Shown: in pieces, positions 1 through 11,970 of the stretch
How the letters are laid out: each line of letters starts with the position of its first letter
Position numbering within the stretch: the first letter of the stretch is position 1
Source: Alopecurus myosuroides
Lineage: Eukaryota > Streptophyta > Magnoliopsida > Poales > Poaceae
DNA length: 64,000 nt
Direction of reading: 5' to 3'
NCBI GenBank assembly: GCA_028641055.1
Contig: CM054062.1
Span: forward strand, 10,691,638 to 10,755,637
Notes under the pieces: generated by a model
What the model saw: the letters and a program-made list of their open reading frames with translations, nothing else
The model's database searches: none
Told to the model about the DNA's origin: nothing
Position numbers and translations under genes: made by a program

Positions 1-20
1 AATCCGGATCCTTCTACTTA

Positions 21-150
21 CTCCCTCCATATTAAAATATAATATGTTTTATCGTTTTTTAGACATGTTTTAGTGTCTAGATTAATGTGTATCTTGCACT
101 TAAAATATGTCTAGATATGTTTTGTCTAGAAAAGGCTGAAATAGAGAAAT
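21..150. mobile_element. Stowaway-like MITE end (partial)
   Basis: A terminal sequence CTCCCTCCAT directly follows a TA dinucleotide at 19-20, as expected for a Stowaway (Tc1/mariner-type) end. AT-rich sequence follows, with repeated TCTAGA blocks. No matching right terminus was found, so this is a truncated or degenerate copy. Confidence 0.45.
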
Positions 151-194
151 GTTTCTTTAGCATGTACACACCCTCTCATACTGAATTTGCCTAA

Positions 195-2406
195 GAGCAT
201 CTCCACCGGCACCCTCCAAATGGCCCCCCAAAGTCCCAATGGGGGTCCGGACCAAAAAAACGCCACAACGGCACCCCCCAAAAGTGTCCACCCGCCAATT
301 TTGTGCCCCCCCAGCTCACCCGCCATACTTGGGGGCCTGGCAGGGGGTGCCGGACATCTTCCGCTCACCCCTCCCGACAGGGGGACCCTGCCCGTCAGTG
401 ACATAGACCGCGCCCAATTCATGTACTTTGGCGCACAGAACGCCGAACGGCCATTGTTCACTCCATTTTTCCCACCTTCCCACCACCGCCGCCGCCTCCT
501 CGCATTCTTGCACCATGCCACCAAAAGGTTCAAAGAAACTCAGCGTCCCACAACGTGCGGCGGCGACGGGTGGCGCCGAAGAGGCTGCAGATGAAGCCGG
601 AGCCGACAGATGTAGCGGCGGATCTGTTGGCGAAGCAGAAGCGTACAATCGCTTCTAACCTTCGACAAGAGCGGCGCGAACGGGGGCGCGAACGGGCGAG
701 AACTGCGGCGATGTTGGAGGTAAATCAGACCGCCGACATGCTCATGGCGCTGAACCAAACTGACACATATGCCGCAACCCTGTGTAGCTCGTCGCCGTCT
801 TCCTCGCGCTACTTCGCCGACCTAGCCAGGTATATGCCTCGCAACAATCCCGTCTCCATCTCGCCCGACGACCCGACTCAGTCCACCGGCATCGACCTGA
901 ACAAGGAGGCCAACTTCGAGTCCTCGCCGGCGCTGCGTCGGGCAGGGTTCACAAGCGGCAACCAGACGGCATCCCGGTGCGACCTCTTCGCCCAAGTAGG
1001 CGCCAACATGCAGTAGTCGGAGGTATATCATTGCTGCTGTGCATTCAATGCGGCCGTTACAATTTATTGTGCCGACCAACCGATTGGCCAGGTGAACTGT
1101 GTAGTGACTGCCGATCTGCCGATGTAGGGGGCAATGCAGGAAATTATCCGCGCCTCCACCGCCAACTTTGTGCATGCCGACGTCGAGGCCGACGCCGGTC
1201 AATTTAGCCAAGACGAGGACGTGCACGATCTGGAGACCAGCGAGGTCGTCAAGAAGACGGGTAGCCGAGGCAAGACATGGTGCGGAGATGAGGACCTATT
1301 GTTGGCCGGGTCATGGATGTTCGTTTCGTTGGACGAACGCAAAGGCTCACAACAAACACGTGATGCGTACTGGAAGCGCATTACAGATGACTTCAACGAA
1401 AGGAAGGCATTCCATCAACGCGACGACCTCCCCGAACGCAATTCCAAAGGATGTGAGAACCGGTGGGCCATGATTCAAGGGCTTTGCAACAAATTTCATG
1501 GCTGCCGTGATCAAGTGTGGATGAGGAACGAGAGTGGCAAGACCGACGCCCTGAAGATGAAGGACGCCCACAGGATGTACGTGGCGCTGAACATGGATAA
1601 CAAGAAGCCGTTCAAGTTCATGGATTTTTGGACCAAGATTCAAAACACCCCAAAGTGGAAGGCTTGACGTCTCAGTGCGGCCGGCAAAGGGGAGGAGGGG
1701 GCCGACGTCGATGAAACCAAGTTGCCGGGCAGGAGTGCCGAACGGCCGACTGGGAACAAGAAGGCAAAGGCAAAACATGCGGCGTCGACAAGCGGCGTGC
1801 AAGAGACGATGGCCGCGTACGTGCAAGAGGTGGCCGCATCGGCGGCGAAGAAACGGAAGCTGCAGGACGACATCAAGGAGAGGTGGGACACTTTTCTTGC
1901 CATGGCCGACAAGAAAGCCAAAGCCCAAGAGAAGCCTGATGAGCGCTCGATCATGGCGACCAACACGGGTGACATGAGTCCTGATCAGAAGGAGTACTTC
2001 AGGGAGAAAAGGCGACGCATCACAACGGCAAGAGCGGCAAGGGTGCAGGGCGAAGCGGCTGCTCTAGCTGCCGAGGCCGAGGCGGCAGCTATAGCGGACG
2101 CCGGGACCTAAGAGGACTGAACTCCCATGCACCGACGCTGGTGCCCTTTTGAACGGCCGTGTGTTGGCCGAGGCGATGTATGAACGGCTCTGTGTTGGTC
2201 GAGACTTTCATTTGATCGCCGTTATTTTGGGTAAAACTGAATTTCGCCAACTGTTTGATCGGGTCACCGTTTGGGGAGTCGCCGGTTGGAGGGCGCCGCT
2301 GTGGAACACGCCCATCAAATCGACGGACACAGGTCCGGTCACCCTTCAAAGAGAGACAATTGAAGGATGCCAGACACGTTTTTGATGGGTGCAGGTGGAG
2401 ATGCTA
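195..2406 (+). mobile_element. PIF/Harbinger element A, carrying ORF1 only
   Basis: The left terminus GAGCATCTCCACCGGCACCC at 195 is matched in inverted orientation by GGGTGCAGGTGGAGATGCT ending near 2405. Flanking trinucleotides are TAA (192-194) and TTA (2407-2409), close to the TWA target duplication of this superfamily but not identical. Subterminal sequences also resemble those of element B at 3261-5365, so the two are one family. The body holds only a decayed ORF1-type gene and no DDE transposase. Confidence 0.8.
515..2111 (+). pseudogene. Harbinger ORF1 (SANT/Myb-like, NAM-associated type), frame-broken
   Basis: In PIF/Harbinger transposons a second protein with a Myb/SANT-like domain works with the DDE transposase in DNA binding. 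The best-preserved part is the frame ending at 1667. It has a tryptophan-spaced SANT-like stretch (KTWCGDEDLLLAGSW and later YWKRITDDFNE, NRWAMIQ) and ends at a TGA. The downstream frame 1722-2111 has a charged, coiled-coil-like part (KERWDTFLAMADKKAKAQEK) typical of the C-terminal NAM-associated region. A start near 515 (ATG after CACC) gives a short basic N-terminus that then changes frame into 555-1016. At least three frame breaks or stops separate the pieces, so no intact protein is predicted. Plant genes of this kind are often annotated as myb-like or glutathione S-transferase T3-like. Confidence 0.65.
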
Positions 2407-2409
2407 TTA

Positions 2410-3257
2410 CCCGTTTCCGTTCTATGTTCTCTACTTCTCTCTCAGCCATATTAAGGTGGAACCATGCATGCGAAAGTCCAAAAAGTTAACACTTATTTAC
2501 GTACTAACCTTGTGCAATTGTAGTGATTATTTATTGCACTCGCTTTTCTGAATCCTGACACATGGATTTTTGCTCACAGACTGACACGCCACTCTTTGAT
2601 AAGACGTTTTATCATTGCTCTCGGGCAATCACATGGCCTCATCGATTGCAGCGGATCCTACGTGTCTTCCTCACGGCGATCCTGGGCCGCTCATGTTCTG
2701 GCCGCCTCCCGTAAAACTTACGCCAACCCGACGCCGACGGCGGCAGCCATGCAGCTTGTGGCGGTCTCACAAGTGGGACCCTCCACCGTTTTGGGAATCC
2801 GGATCGTGATTGTTTTTTTTTTCGTTTGAGATCGTGAAATCCTTTTGTAGAGGTGCGTTTTGGGTGTGGGTGTCTCGTTAATTCCTCTGGGTAATATTCA
2901 GCCTGGTTGAGGCCCACTAGAGCTCGGCCCGGGTATTCGGATGAGCCTGACGCATAGACTGCTGGGCCGCTATGAACTCTGACCTGTTGTCTTACGTCGC
3001 TCCTACTCGGACTGTTGTTCACAAGAATGTTTGCTTTCCTCAAAGAGTTTTCGAAAAAAAGGATAAAAAAACAAGAATGTTGCTTTCCTCGGAAGAAAAC
3101 CCTTGCGGAGGCTTCATAGGCAACAATTCATATCCGTGGCAAATAGTCTATCGAATATCGAATCTACTAACAGGTATGGATACTTAGCTCGCCGCATGTT
3201 GTGTGTATGAATGCCGTGTATTCTACTGGCTTTGACAAAAGAATTTCTTCCGGTTCG
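2410..3257. other. Spacer between two Harbinger elements
   Basis: No convincing gene or repeat end was found here. The stretch is mixed-composition sequence with a T run at 2813-2822 and A runs near 3054 and 3065. Short open frames on both strands show no recognisable domain. Confidence 0.5.
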
Positions 3258-3260
3258 TTA

Positions 3261-5365
3261 GAGCATCTCCACCGGCACCCCCAAACGGCACTCCAAAGGT
3301 CTAATAGGGGTTTGGATTAAAAAAAACTCGCCACAGCGACACCCTCAAAGGTGTCTACCGTCAATTTTGTGTCCGGTCCCCCTAGCCCGCCCGCTAAACT
3401 TGAGGGTCTTCCTGGGGACGCCGAACATTGTCCGGTCACCCCACCCGATAGGCGACCCCCACCCGTCATAGAGACAAACCGCCCCCGACCGATTGTCATT
3501 TGCCCCATCCTTCTGTTGTTTTCTCTCGCCGCCGATTCGCACCGTCACCGGCATCCTTGTCGTCGCCAACTGTACGTAGGAGTCGAGCACGTACGACGTT
3601 GACCGATTCGCCACCGCTCGTCGCCGTTTCCCGTCGTTTTCGCGCGCCGCCGCATGTCATTCAACCGTCATCGTTGTCCTTGCTTCCATCCCGCAGGTAA
3701 GGTGTTCGACCGTTTGCCATAGGTTGATGAACCGCCGTTAAACTTGTTTAGCTCACGACTAACGGTTGGGTTTTGTCCAATATAGTATGGATAGTGACGA
3801 CGAGATCATGTTTTGTCAACTGATGGAAGAGGAGACCGCCTTTGTAGAGGACGAGGAGAATGAGATGGTCATGGCGGCTCTGTTAGAGCCGATGGCCGTG
3901 GAGGCAGCCGAGCCAAAGCATGGAGGATCAAGGAAAAGGCGCAGGGCGAACAAGAACCGGCAAAGAGCAATTGGCCACAGACTTTTGTGGGACAACTATT
4001 TCTCGGACACGCCGGCAAACCTATCTCATGAATTTTGCCGACGTTTTCGGATGAACAGAGAAGTCTTCGGGCGAATTGTGCATGGTGTTCGGGAGTATAA
4101 CGACTACTTTGAGCTGAAAATGGACTGTAGTGGGCTTATAAGATTTTCATCTCTTTAGAAATGCACGGCTGCAATACGATGTCTTGCATATGGAGCCTCT
4201 GCATATTCATTGGATGACTACCTTTGTATGTCTGAGACCATCGCTGTTCAAACCATATTTCAATTTTGCAAGGCAGTAGTTGCAGTGTTTGGTCCCGTGT
4301 ATCAGGATCACCAAATGAATCAAACACGGCTCGTTTGTTGGCACAAGGACAAGCAAGAGGATTTCCTGGATGCTTGGATCCATCGATTGCATGCATTGGA
4401 GTTGGAAGAATTATCCATTTGCTTGGCAATGGATGTACAAAGGTGGTCATCACGGAAAGTCCACTATTGTGTTTGAGACGGTGGCTAATTACGATGTTTG
4501 GATTTGGCATTCATTTTCTGGAATGGCCGGTTCTCACAATGACCTCAACGTGTTGCAACGCTCTCCGATATTTCAGAGACTAGGTGAAGGACATGCTCCC
4601 GGCAGTAATTGTTCGATCAATGGACGTGAGTATGACGGAGGGTACTACCTAGCGGATGACATATACTCCGATTGGTCTACATTTGTGAAGACAATCCGTG
4701 ACCCAGTGGGTGAGGCAAACTTTTTTTTGCGAAGAAACAGGAGGCCGTCCGGAAATATGTGGAAATGGCATTTGGGTTACTCCAGGCACGATTTGATGTG
4801 GTAAGGTATCCTTATCTATCTTGGTCGATAGATCAAATTTGTGATGTCATGATAACATTATCATCGAGAGCGAGCGAGACATCGGAATGATGTTCGATGA
4901 GCAATTCGACTTTCAGGGCCCTCTTGCGGATCCACAACCGGACTTGTCTACCGAGTTTGATGATTTTCTTGGTGTTTATCAGGAAATTCGTGACGAGTGA
5001 GTTCACCATCAAATTCAGCCTGATCTTGTGGGACACTTGTGGGCTATGAGAGCTAACAAGTAGTTCGATTACAAAGATTTGTTCGTACAAATTTAAAGAA
5101 TTTGAAATATTTAAATTATTGTAATAACTGTTAAACTATTTGTGTGTTTGTACAATTATTATTTATCTAGTTTATCGAGTGTTTTCATCAAATACAAAAT
5201 ATTTTGATCAAAATCAAAACAAGGCTGCCGTTTGGGTGTAGCCGGTTGGGGGCGCCACTGCGGAGCACGCCCACCAAAACCATGGACACAAGTCCGGCGC
5301 CCTCCAGAGGGGATCCAATTGAGGGGTGCCTGACACATATTTGATGGGTGCCGGTGGAGATGCTA
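3261..5365 (+). mobile_element. PIF/Harbinger element B, carrying the transposase
   Basis: The left terminus GAGCATCTCCACCGGCACCC at 3261 and the right terminus GGGTGCCGGTGGAGATGCTA ending at 5365 are inverted. They are flanked by the perfect target duplication TTA (3258-3260 and 5366-5368). The subterminal blocks, including the motif around GTTGGGGGCGCC near the right end, also occur in element A. The coding content is a decayed transposase; there is no ORF1-like gene. Confidence 0.85.
3787..5063 (+). pseudogene. Harbinger DDE transposase (ORF2, ALP1/HARBI1-like), frame-broken
   Basis: This is the nuclease-type transposase that cuts and pastes PIF/Harbinger elements. The N-terminus (3787-4158) has an acidic start MDSDDEIMFCQ, a basic block (GSRKRRRANKNRQR) and the helix around RRFRMNREVFGRIV. 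The DDE core is best read at 4370-4804, with the GSIDCMHW motif, W-rich FAWQW, the NDLNVL block and GGYYLADDIY. A C-terminal stretch up to the stop near 5061 has the DFQGPL and FLGVYQEIRD type motifs. The frame changes between about 4150 and 4370 and again near 4800. A likely 5' intron has donor GTAAGG at 3697 and acceptor TAG at 3783-3785, just before the ATG. The order of motifs is clear, so the family call is firm; activity is not expected. Confidence 0.85.
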
Positions 5366-5422
5366 TTATACTCCGTAGTATATATTATCCCACTCATCTT
5401 ACCTGCTTATTAAGCTACATAC

Positions 5423-5615
5423 TGTTAGGATTTAATTAAGATGTAATTAGAGATAATCCTTTGTTGTAATAACCATACATGCGGATGCCTTCCGAGGCAA
5501 CCGACGTGACGGTTTTCCCTCGCTCCCGATCGGACGTGTCCCTCTATCACATCCTTTGCATATTTATAAATACCTTGATCATCAATGAAAAGACAAAATT
5601 TGATTCATTCTAACA
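5423..5615 (+). repeat. Copia-1 5' LTR
   Basis: This 193 bp direct repeat matches 11971-12158. It starts TGTTAGGATT, ends ATTCTAACA and contains a TATTTATAAATACC promoter-like segment near 5560. The sequence that follows (CATTATCAGCACC) is where the primer-binding site would be. Confidence 0.85.
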
Positions 5616-5839
5616 CATTATCAGCACCCTTCTATGCCGAGAGAGCAATTTGGCCGAACTTCACCGGCGGGAATTGCCAGACAAAACAAGAAGACAAGAA
5701 AGGAAGAAGAAAACAATCGAAATCTTCAAGGAACATTTCAATGTAGGAGGAAATTTGTTTAGCGGATAGTGGGTCCACTAACACAATATTACGGGAAGTA
5801 AAATATTTTAAAACTTTTAAGAAAAGTAAAGGGATTGTC

Positions 5840-6130
5840 ATGACAATTGGTGGTCGTGACACGGTAATTGTTGTCTCTGGTCAGGACACATTTACACTCC
5901 CAAATGGTACAAAACTTGTAATCCAGGAGGCATTATTGCATCCAGATTCAACCCATACCTTGCTGGGTTTTAAGGATGTATGTATGAATAGCTACCACAT
6001 TGAAACTCGTGAAGAGGATATAGATGGAAAGCCTACTCATAAGTCAGCAAAAGGGAACTGGAAAGGAAATTCTCGAGAGACTTCATGCTCTATCTTCTGG
6101 ATTGTATTACACATACATAAAGCCTCTTAA
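5840..6130 (+). pseudogene. Copia-1 protease/GAG-pre-integrase fragment
   Basis: The frame starting at 5840 reads through a stretch ending in LPNGTKLVIQEALLHPDSTH, followed by a leucine/glycine block, which is typical of the linker between the Copia protease and the gag-pre-integrase domain. After a frame change near 6024 the block LLISQQKGTGKEILERLHAL and the motif SGLYYT continue the same domain. The coding match stops at about 6127, where LINE-type sequence begins. The gag and the protease active site upstream were not recognised. Confidence 0.65.
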
Positions 6131-6700
6131 AAAAAAGAGGAACATAATAAAGCTCCGGGTCCTGATGGTTTCCGTGCCGAGTTTTACCAGGTGTTTTGGG
6201 ATGTTATCAAGGTCTACTTGATGAGCTTATTTGCACAGCTACATTCTGGAAATTTACCTCTGTTCAAATTGAATTATGGTGTCATTACCCTTTTACCTAA
6301 GAAGGAAAATTCTAGTAGAATTGAGCAATACAGACCGATTTGCCTTCTTAATGTGACACTTAAGATCTTCACTAAATTGGGTACAAATATGATTATTATT
6401 ATTGCTCAGAAGGTGATTAGACTTTTCCATTCTGCTTTCTTACCTGGTAGGAATATTTTGGAAGGAGTTGTGATCTTACATGAAACTATCCATGAACTTA
6501 ATAAAAAGAAAATGGATGGGGTTCTTTTCAAAATTGATTTTGAAAATACCTATGATAAAGTCAATTGGTCTTGCCTACAACAAACTCTTCGCATGAAAGG
6601 TTTTTTCTCCAGAGTGGTGCGAATGGGTGTCTAGGTTTGTTCCAGGGGGTAGCGTGGGGATTCGAGTTAACGATGATATTGGTCACTTTTTCCAGACACT

Positions 6701-8662
6701 TGATACATCCAGAGGCGGAGACGGGGTAGAAGAAGATGTGGCCAGGTTATCGGCCACGAGGCAGATCCTCGCGGTCCTGGCCACCGGAAGCTTTCTCCGG
6801 CACGACGGCGGTGGCACAGCTCGGCGAATCCAATAACATACCCATCTCGTTGATGATGTCGTTGATCTCCGTGGCAACGGAGCGCTCCGGGGATGCGCGT
6901 GGTGAGTCCATTTCGCGACGGCGCGATGAGGACCGTGAGTTCTCCGACGTGAAATCCGAGGACAGCGCTTGCATGAGCTCGAGCTCTGTTTCGTTATCAC
7001 TGGACTAAGGCAATGGCTGGGGGCTTGAGCTGGGAGGTGAGAAGGGAGCGGATGAATAGGCTATTTATAGCCAGAAATCCTTTACGATGCGTACTAACGA
7101 CACTTTCGACCGCTGGATGCTCAACGCGTGTCACTCGCTGGAAAATCCGGGAAATGAATCGGCAGGTGATAATGGCCATCTCCTCAATATTTTTTTGTTA
7201 TTTTCTGTTATTCATCGATATATTTCATGTTATGATGCATTACTTATGTTATTTCATCTTATTTTCAATGTTCCATAATTTTTTAAGAATAAACACCGGG
7301 ACTAGAAATCTGATGAAAAAAGCACCGTCAAGATGCCCTATTTCATAAGATTAGAAGAAGAGGGGGGATACCGGAGGAGTCTTAGAAATACCGAGGAGGA
7401 AGCTAGCCAGGAGGGCAGCCAGAGGGGGGCCACACCATGGGGTGGCGAGGCCCCTGGCCGCGCCGCCAGGTGCTGTGGCCACCCTAGCCCACCTCTGGTC
7501 GCCCCTTTCGCGTGCTTGACCCCCAGGGAACCCTAAGCCCAAAAACATCATCGAAGAAATATTACATCGCCGCCTCGGGGAAATAAACAAGAGAGAGAGA
7601 GAGAAAAACTCTCCGGCAGGGAGAAATCCGTCGGGGAAATTTCTCCCCGGATAGGGAGAATCATCACCATCGTCACCGTCATCACTCTGGGAATCATCAA
7701 AATCGTCATCGTCATCATCACCACCACCAGCACCATCACCCTCATCATCCACCTTCATCCCGCTGTAACAATTAGGGGTCTTTGCCGTTGTTTTTCACTA
7801 GATCTCTCTCCCGGTGTGGATTACTTGTTAGTAGTTGATGCTTGTGAGATTTATCAGTGTTTACACTTTATAACTAGATTGTTATTATCCATTATATCAC
7901 ATCTGATTATGATCCGTATGATGTCTTGTGAGTAGTTCGTTTAGTTTTTGAGGACATGGGGAAAGTCATGATGTTAGTAGTGGAATTATGTTGAAGTAAT
8001 ATCTAGTGGTTTGATATTTAAGGTGTGGTGTTATTCTTCTAGTGGTGTCATGTGAACATCGACTACATGATACTTCACCTTTATGGGCCTAGGAGGATGC
8101 ATTGTGTATTTGTCTACTGATTATGGGGTTGCCGAAGTGGCAGAAACCTAACCACCCGTTAGGAAACCAATACACGAGGGAGTGTAGAATCCCAGAGTTT
8201 TAAGATTGTGGTTAGATTTATCTTAATTACTTTCTTGTATTTGCGGATGCTTACGATGGTATAATCACAAGTATGTATTAGTCCTAATTGGACGGTGCAT
8301 TAGCATAGGTTCACCCACACAACACCTATCGAACCAATAAATATTAATTAACCGTATGAAGCGAAATCACTTGACGAAATTCCCATGTGTCCTCGAGAAC
8401 GTTTGGTAATCATAAGTAGAAAAACCGGCTTGTCCTTTGCTCTCAAAAGGATTGGGCCACTCGCTGCAATTATATTTACTGTCTTTTATTTACTCACACT
8501 TTATTAATCTGCTATATCAAAAACCACAAAAAACCCGTTTGCTAGTGTTTATAGTGAATCCTCTATCCAACCTGCTTGTCAACACCTTCTGCTTCTCGTT
8601 GAGTTCGACACTCTTATTTATCGAAAGTACTACGATACAACCCCTATACTTGTGGGTCATCA
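6701..8662 (+). repeat. Solo LTR (1962 bp) in the LINE fragment
   Basis: The sequence starts TGATACATCC at 6701 and ends TTGTGGGTCATCA at 8662. It is flanked on both sides by the perfect pentamer ACACT (6696-6700, 8663-8667), and the reverse-transcriptase reading resumes on the far side. It has the usual GC-rich inverted repeat (about 7428-7480), then a leader with GA and CAT repeats. It lies in plus orientation, judged from the TGATAC...GTGGGTCATCA polarity. The part at about 6711-7190 is GC-rich and gene-like and may be a later insertion. Confidence 0.85.
6747..7070 (-). pseudogene. Possible captured gene 5' fragment inside the solo LTR
   Basis: On the minus strand a TATA-like box CTATAAATAG lies at about 7060-7069. 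About 90 bp downstream an ATG at 6974 opens a 75-codon frame ending at 6747, starting MQALSSDFTSENSRSSSRRR and containing EINDIINEMGMLLDS. GC content and codon-like composition differ from the AT-rich sequence of the LTR on either side. No family was recognised. It may be the promoter and first exon of a host gene captured by a transposon, or a chance frame in a GC-rich insert. The homology and the boundaries are unknown. Confidence 0.3.
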
Positions 8663-9659
8663 ACACTAAAAGGTTTAAGACATGGAGATCTGCTATCTCC
8701 TATTCTCTTTAACTTTGGTGCTCATATGTTAGCCATTCTTATTGATCATACAAATGAGGATGGTTAAGTTGGGAGTCTTATCCCTAATCTAGTTGAGGGT
8801 GGTATTTCTATTTTCCAATATGTTGATGATACCATTTTGTTTATCGAGCATGATTTGGAGAAGTCGATAAACATGAAATTAATCTTATCATTGTTTGAGC
8901 AGTTGTCTGGGCTAAAAATTAATTTCCACAAGAGTGAGATCTTTTGCTTTGGGAAGTGTAGAGATTTTATGGACGAATACCGACAGGGCGACATATCTTT
9001 GGATGTGAAATTGGTAGTCTACCATTTAGATATATAGGAATTCCAATTCATCATCAGAAGCTTCTAAATTGAGAATGCAAACATCTTGAGGATCGGTTTG
9101 AGCAGAAACTAAACTCATGGATTGAAAATCTACTCCCATATGGAGATAGTCTTGTCCTAATAAACTCAGTTCTAACGAGTTTACCGATGTTTATTTTATA
9201 TTTTTTGAAGTACCTATTGGGGTACTAAAGAGATTAGACTTTTGTAGACCTCGTATATTTTGGCAGAGTGACGAGAAAAAAATATAGGCTTCATAAGTGT
9301 AATATAACTCGCCGGCCTAAATACCAGGGGGCCTTGGGATTAAGGTGATGGGTGTTAAGAATAAGTGTCTTCTCAGTAAGTAGTTGTTTAAACTACTAAC
9401 TGGGGAAGGGGTGTGGCATGGGTTGATGCATAATAAATATATTAAAGATATGCCTCTATCTCAGATCGAGGCAAAGCCTACTGATTCCCCTTTTTAAAAA
9501 GGGATTATGGGAGTTAAAAGAGCATTCTTTAATAATATTTATTTCTGCCTTGGAAATGGGCAAGGAATAAAATTTTGGGGGTATCCATGGTTAGGAAACA
9601 CACCTCTTTCATCTTAGTACCCGGTTCTGTATAATATCGTTAGAAGTTCAGAGGATTAT

Positions 9660-11721
9660 AAATTTGCAAAATATTGCAAATAATTTGCCAGATGCATTTA
9701 CTGACTATAAAGGTGTCACTAAATCTCATGTTCCCTCTATGAATGTTTCAGAGAGGTTTGAGATAACTCAAAAACTGCTCAACTGTCCACGATGGGGAGA
9801 AAACTAGACAAAAGGGACAATACTTCTCAGAAGGGTCCGCGGGTAATGAGAAATCCTCTAACAGTAAATATAGGTAAACCACAAGTTGACGTTCAGCCTA
9901 GTGTTGAAGGACACCTGAAGGATGTTCATCATCCAGGGCCCAACACAAATGTGCACATAGAGATAGGTGCTGGGGAATTGGAATGCCCTGACTCTATTGT
10001 TGCGGAAAATCATGATGAGTCGGAAGGTATTGAAGAGATTTCATCAAACTATGTTGAATCAGGAGAATCATTAAGCAGAAAGACTACTAATGTCGACGTA
10101 TTTTCCTCCTCAAAGATTGCAAAGGACCTGACATTGGATTGTGAACCAAAATTCATAGAAAAGTGTATGAAACGCTCAGACTGATCCAAATGGAAGGTCG
10201 CAATAGAGGATGAACTGCGCTCTCTTGCCAAGAGAGGGGTATTTACTGCAGTAATACCTACTCCTAAGCATGTATCCCCCATGGGGCGAAATGGATTTTT
10301 TGTTCGTAAGAGGAACAAAAACAATGAGATGGTGAGATAGAAAACGAGTCTCGTAGCACAAGGATTTACAGAGAAACCCGACATTGATTACAATGGAACA
10401 TATTCTCATGTGATGAGTGGAATCACGTTCCGATACTTAATATTGCTAGACGTGCAAATGAATTTGTATATCCAACTAAAACTCAAAATAAAATGTATAT
10501 CCAATTTATGGATGTGGTGACCGCATATTTGTATGTGTCACTAGATACAAATATCTATATGAAAGTTCTAGAGCAACTAAAGATTCCAGATCCAATGGCT
10601 AATCGAAACATGTATTGTCTGAAGCTACAGAAGTTGTTAGACGGCTTGAAACAGTCGGGTAGAATGTGGTAGAACCGGTCGAGTGAGTTCCTTGTGCATA
10701 AAGGTTACTCAAATAACGATGATTGTCCATGTGTGTTTATCAAGAAGTCCACTAGTGGATTATGTATAATTTCTGTGCATGTATACATGAGGCAAGTAAT
10801 CATCTGAAGACGGAATTTGAGATAAAGGGTTTGGATAAAACAAAATTTTGTCTTGGTTTACAACTTGAACATGTTTCTTGAGGAATACTTGTTCATGAGT
10901 CAGTTTATATAGAAAAGCTACTAGAAAAATTCAGTATGGATAAAAACTCCTATGGTTGTAAGATCTCTTGACCCATTTAGGCCAAAGGATGATAATGAGA
11001 AGGTATTGGGACCAGAGTTTCCACATCTCAGTGCCATTGGTGCACTAATGTATCTAGCAAACTACACTAGACCTAACATATCTTTGTAGTTAATTTACTA
11101 GTTAGATACAGCACATCGCCAACGAAAAGACATTGGGTTGGTGTGAAGAGTATTATCAGATATCTCCAGGATACTAAAGATGTTGGTTTTTTCTATTAGA
11201 GAAATCAAGAGAGAACCATGATGGGATACTGCGATGCTCGATACATGTCAGATCCCCATAATGCTAGATCGCAGACTAACTTTGTATTTTTACATGGAGC
11301 TACGTCATTCTCTTGGAAGTCGACAAAGCAAACACTAATGGCTACGTCCACTAAACATTCTGAGATAATTTCTTTTTACAAAGCATCACGGGAATATATA
11401 TGGCTTCGAAGGATGATGAATTATGTCCATAGTTCAAGTGGGATTGGTTCAATGGAATCACCTACCATTATCTACAAAGATAATGCTGCTTCTATTGTAC
11501 ACATGCAGAACGGTTATAATAAGAGTAATATTACAAAGTATATTGCTCCTAAGCTATTTTATCCCCATGAACTACAGAAGAATGGGGAAATAAGTATTTT
11601 GCAAACAAAGTCATGTGATAATCTTGCTGATTTGTTTACATTCAATAAATATGTGAAGGAAATTGGTATGAAGAAACTTCATGATTTGCAAACTTCAAGA
11701 GGAGAAATCTCCAAGTTATAA
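9660..11721 (+). pseudogene. Copia-1 reverse transcriptase and RNase H, frame-broken
   Basis: Copia sequence resumes near 9660 with a PDAFTDYKGVTKSH block and runs through a linker frame at 9792-10184. Reverse-transcriptase motifs follow in several frames: VRKRNKNNEMVR near 10303, a variant of the QLMDVVTAYLY motif near 10500, and GLKQSGRMW near 10645. The catalytic YVDD box is not intact near 10770-10800, where sequence appears to be lost. RNase H is best preserved in 11218-11721, with MMGYCDARYMSDPHNARS, SWKSTKQTLMATSTKHSE, YKDNAAS and the CDNLADLFT C-terminus. The RT part has multiple stops. The missing integrase upstream is where the LINE fragment sits. Confidence 0.8.
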
Positions 11722-11970
11722 CTTGTCGAAGATCATCAGATTTTTGGTATTGCACTATTTTTCTTTGTGAGTTTTCCTGACGGTTTCTCATGTAAGATTT
11801 TTAATGAGGCAATAGTAGTGCAAGCATGTAGGATATATGTCGATTTATTTTTATTTTTCCACAAGATTTTTAGGGCATATTGTATATTCCCTCTATTTTT
11901 CCACATGGTTTTTGGAGGATATGATTACATAGTATGATCAATCGCAAGGACAAGCAAGGATTAGGGGAAG

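Larger units (their letters stand above)
6131..9655 (+). mobile_element. LINE reverse-transcriptase fragment inside Copia-1, split by a solo LTR
   Basis: LINE (non-LTR) reverse-transcriptase motifs start at about 6140 with NKAPGPDGF, then LLPKKE, YRPICLLNV and FKIDFENTYDKVNW, and break off at 6700. After the solo LTR at 6701-8662 the same domain resumes at 8668 with KGLRHGDLLSP and the catalytic box FQYVDDTILF (usual form YADD). It continues into the thumb and endonuclease-proximal region up to about 9655. Neither the LINE 5' end nor its poly(A) end is present. The coding frame has many stops. Confidence 0.8.

Noticed and set aside
187..648. Open frames at the left end of Harbinger element A
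   Set aside because: They start in the terminal and subterminal sequence of the transposon and overlap each other on both strands; only the ATG at 515 fits the ORF1 gene.
7548..7758. Met/Val/Asp-rich minus-strand frames
   Set aside because: They are translations of CAT/CGT repeats in the leader of the solo LTR.
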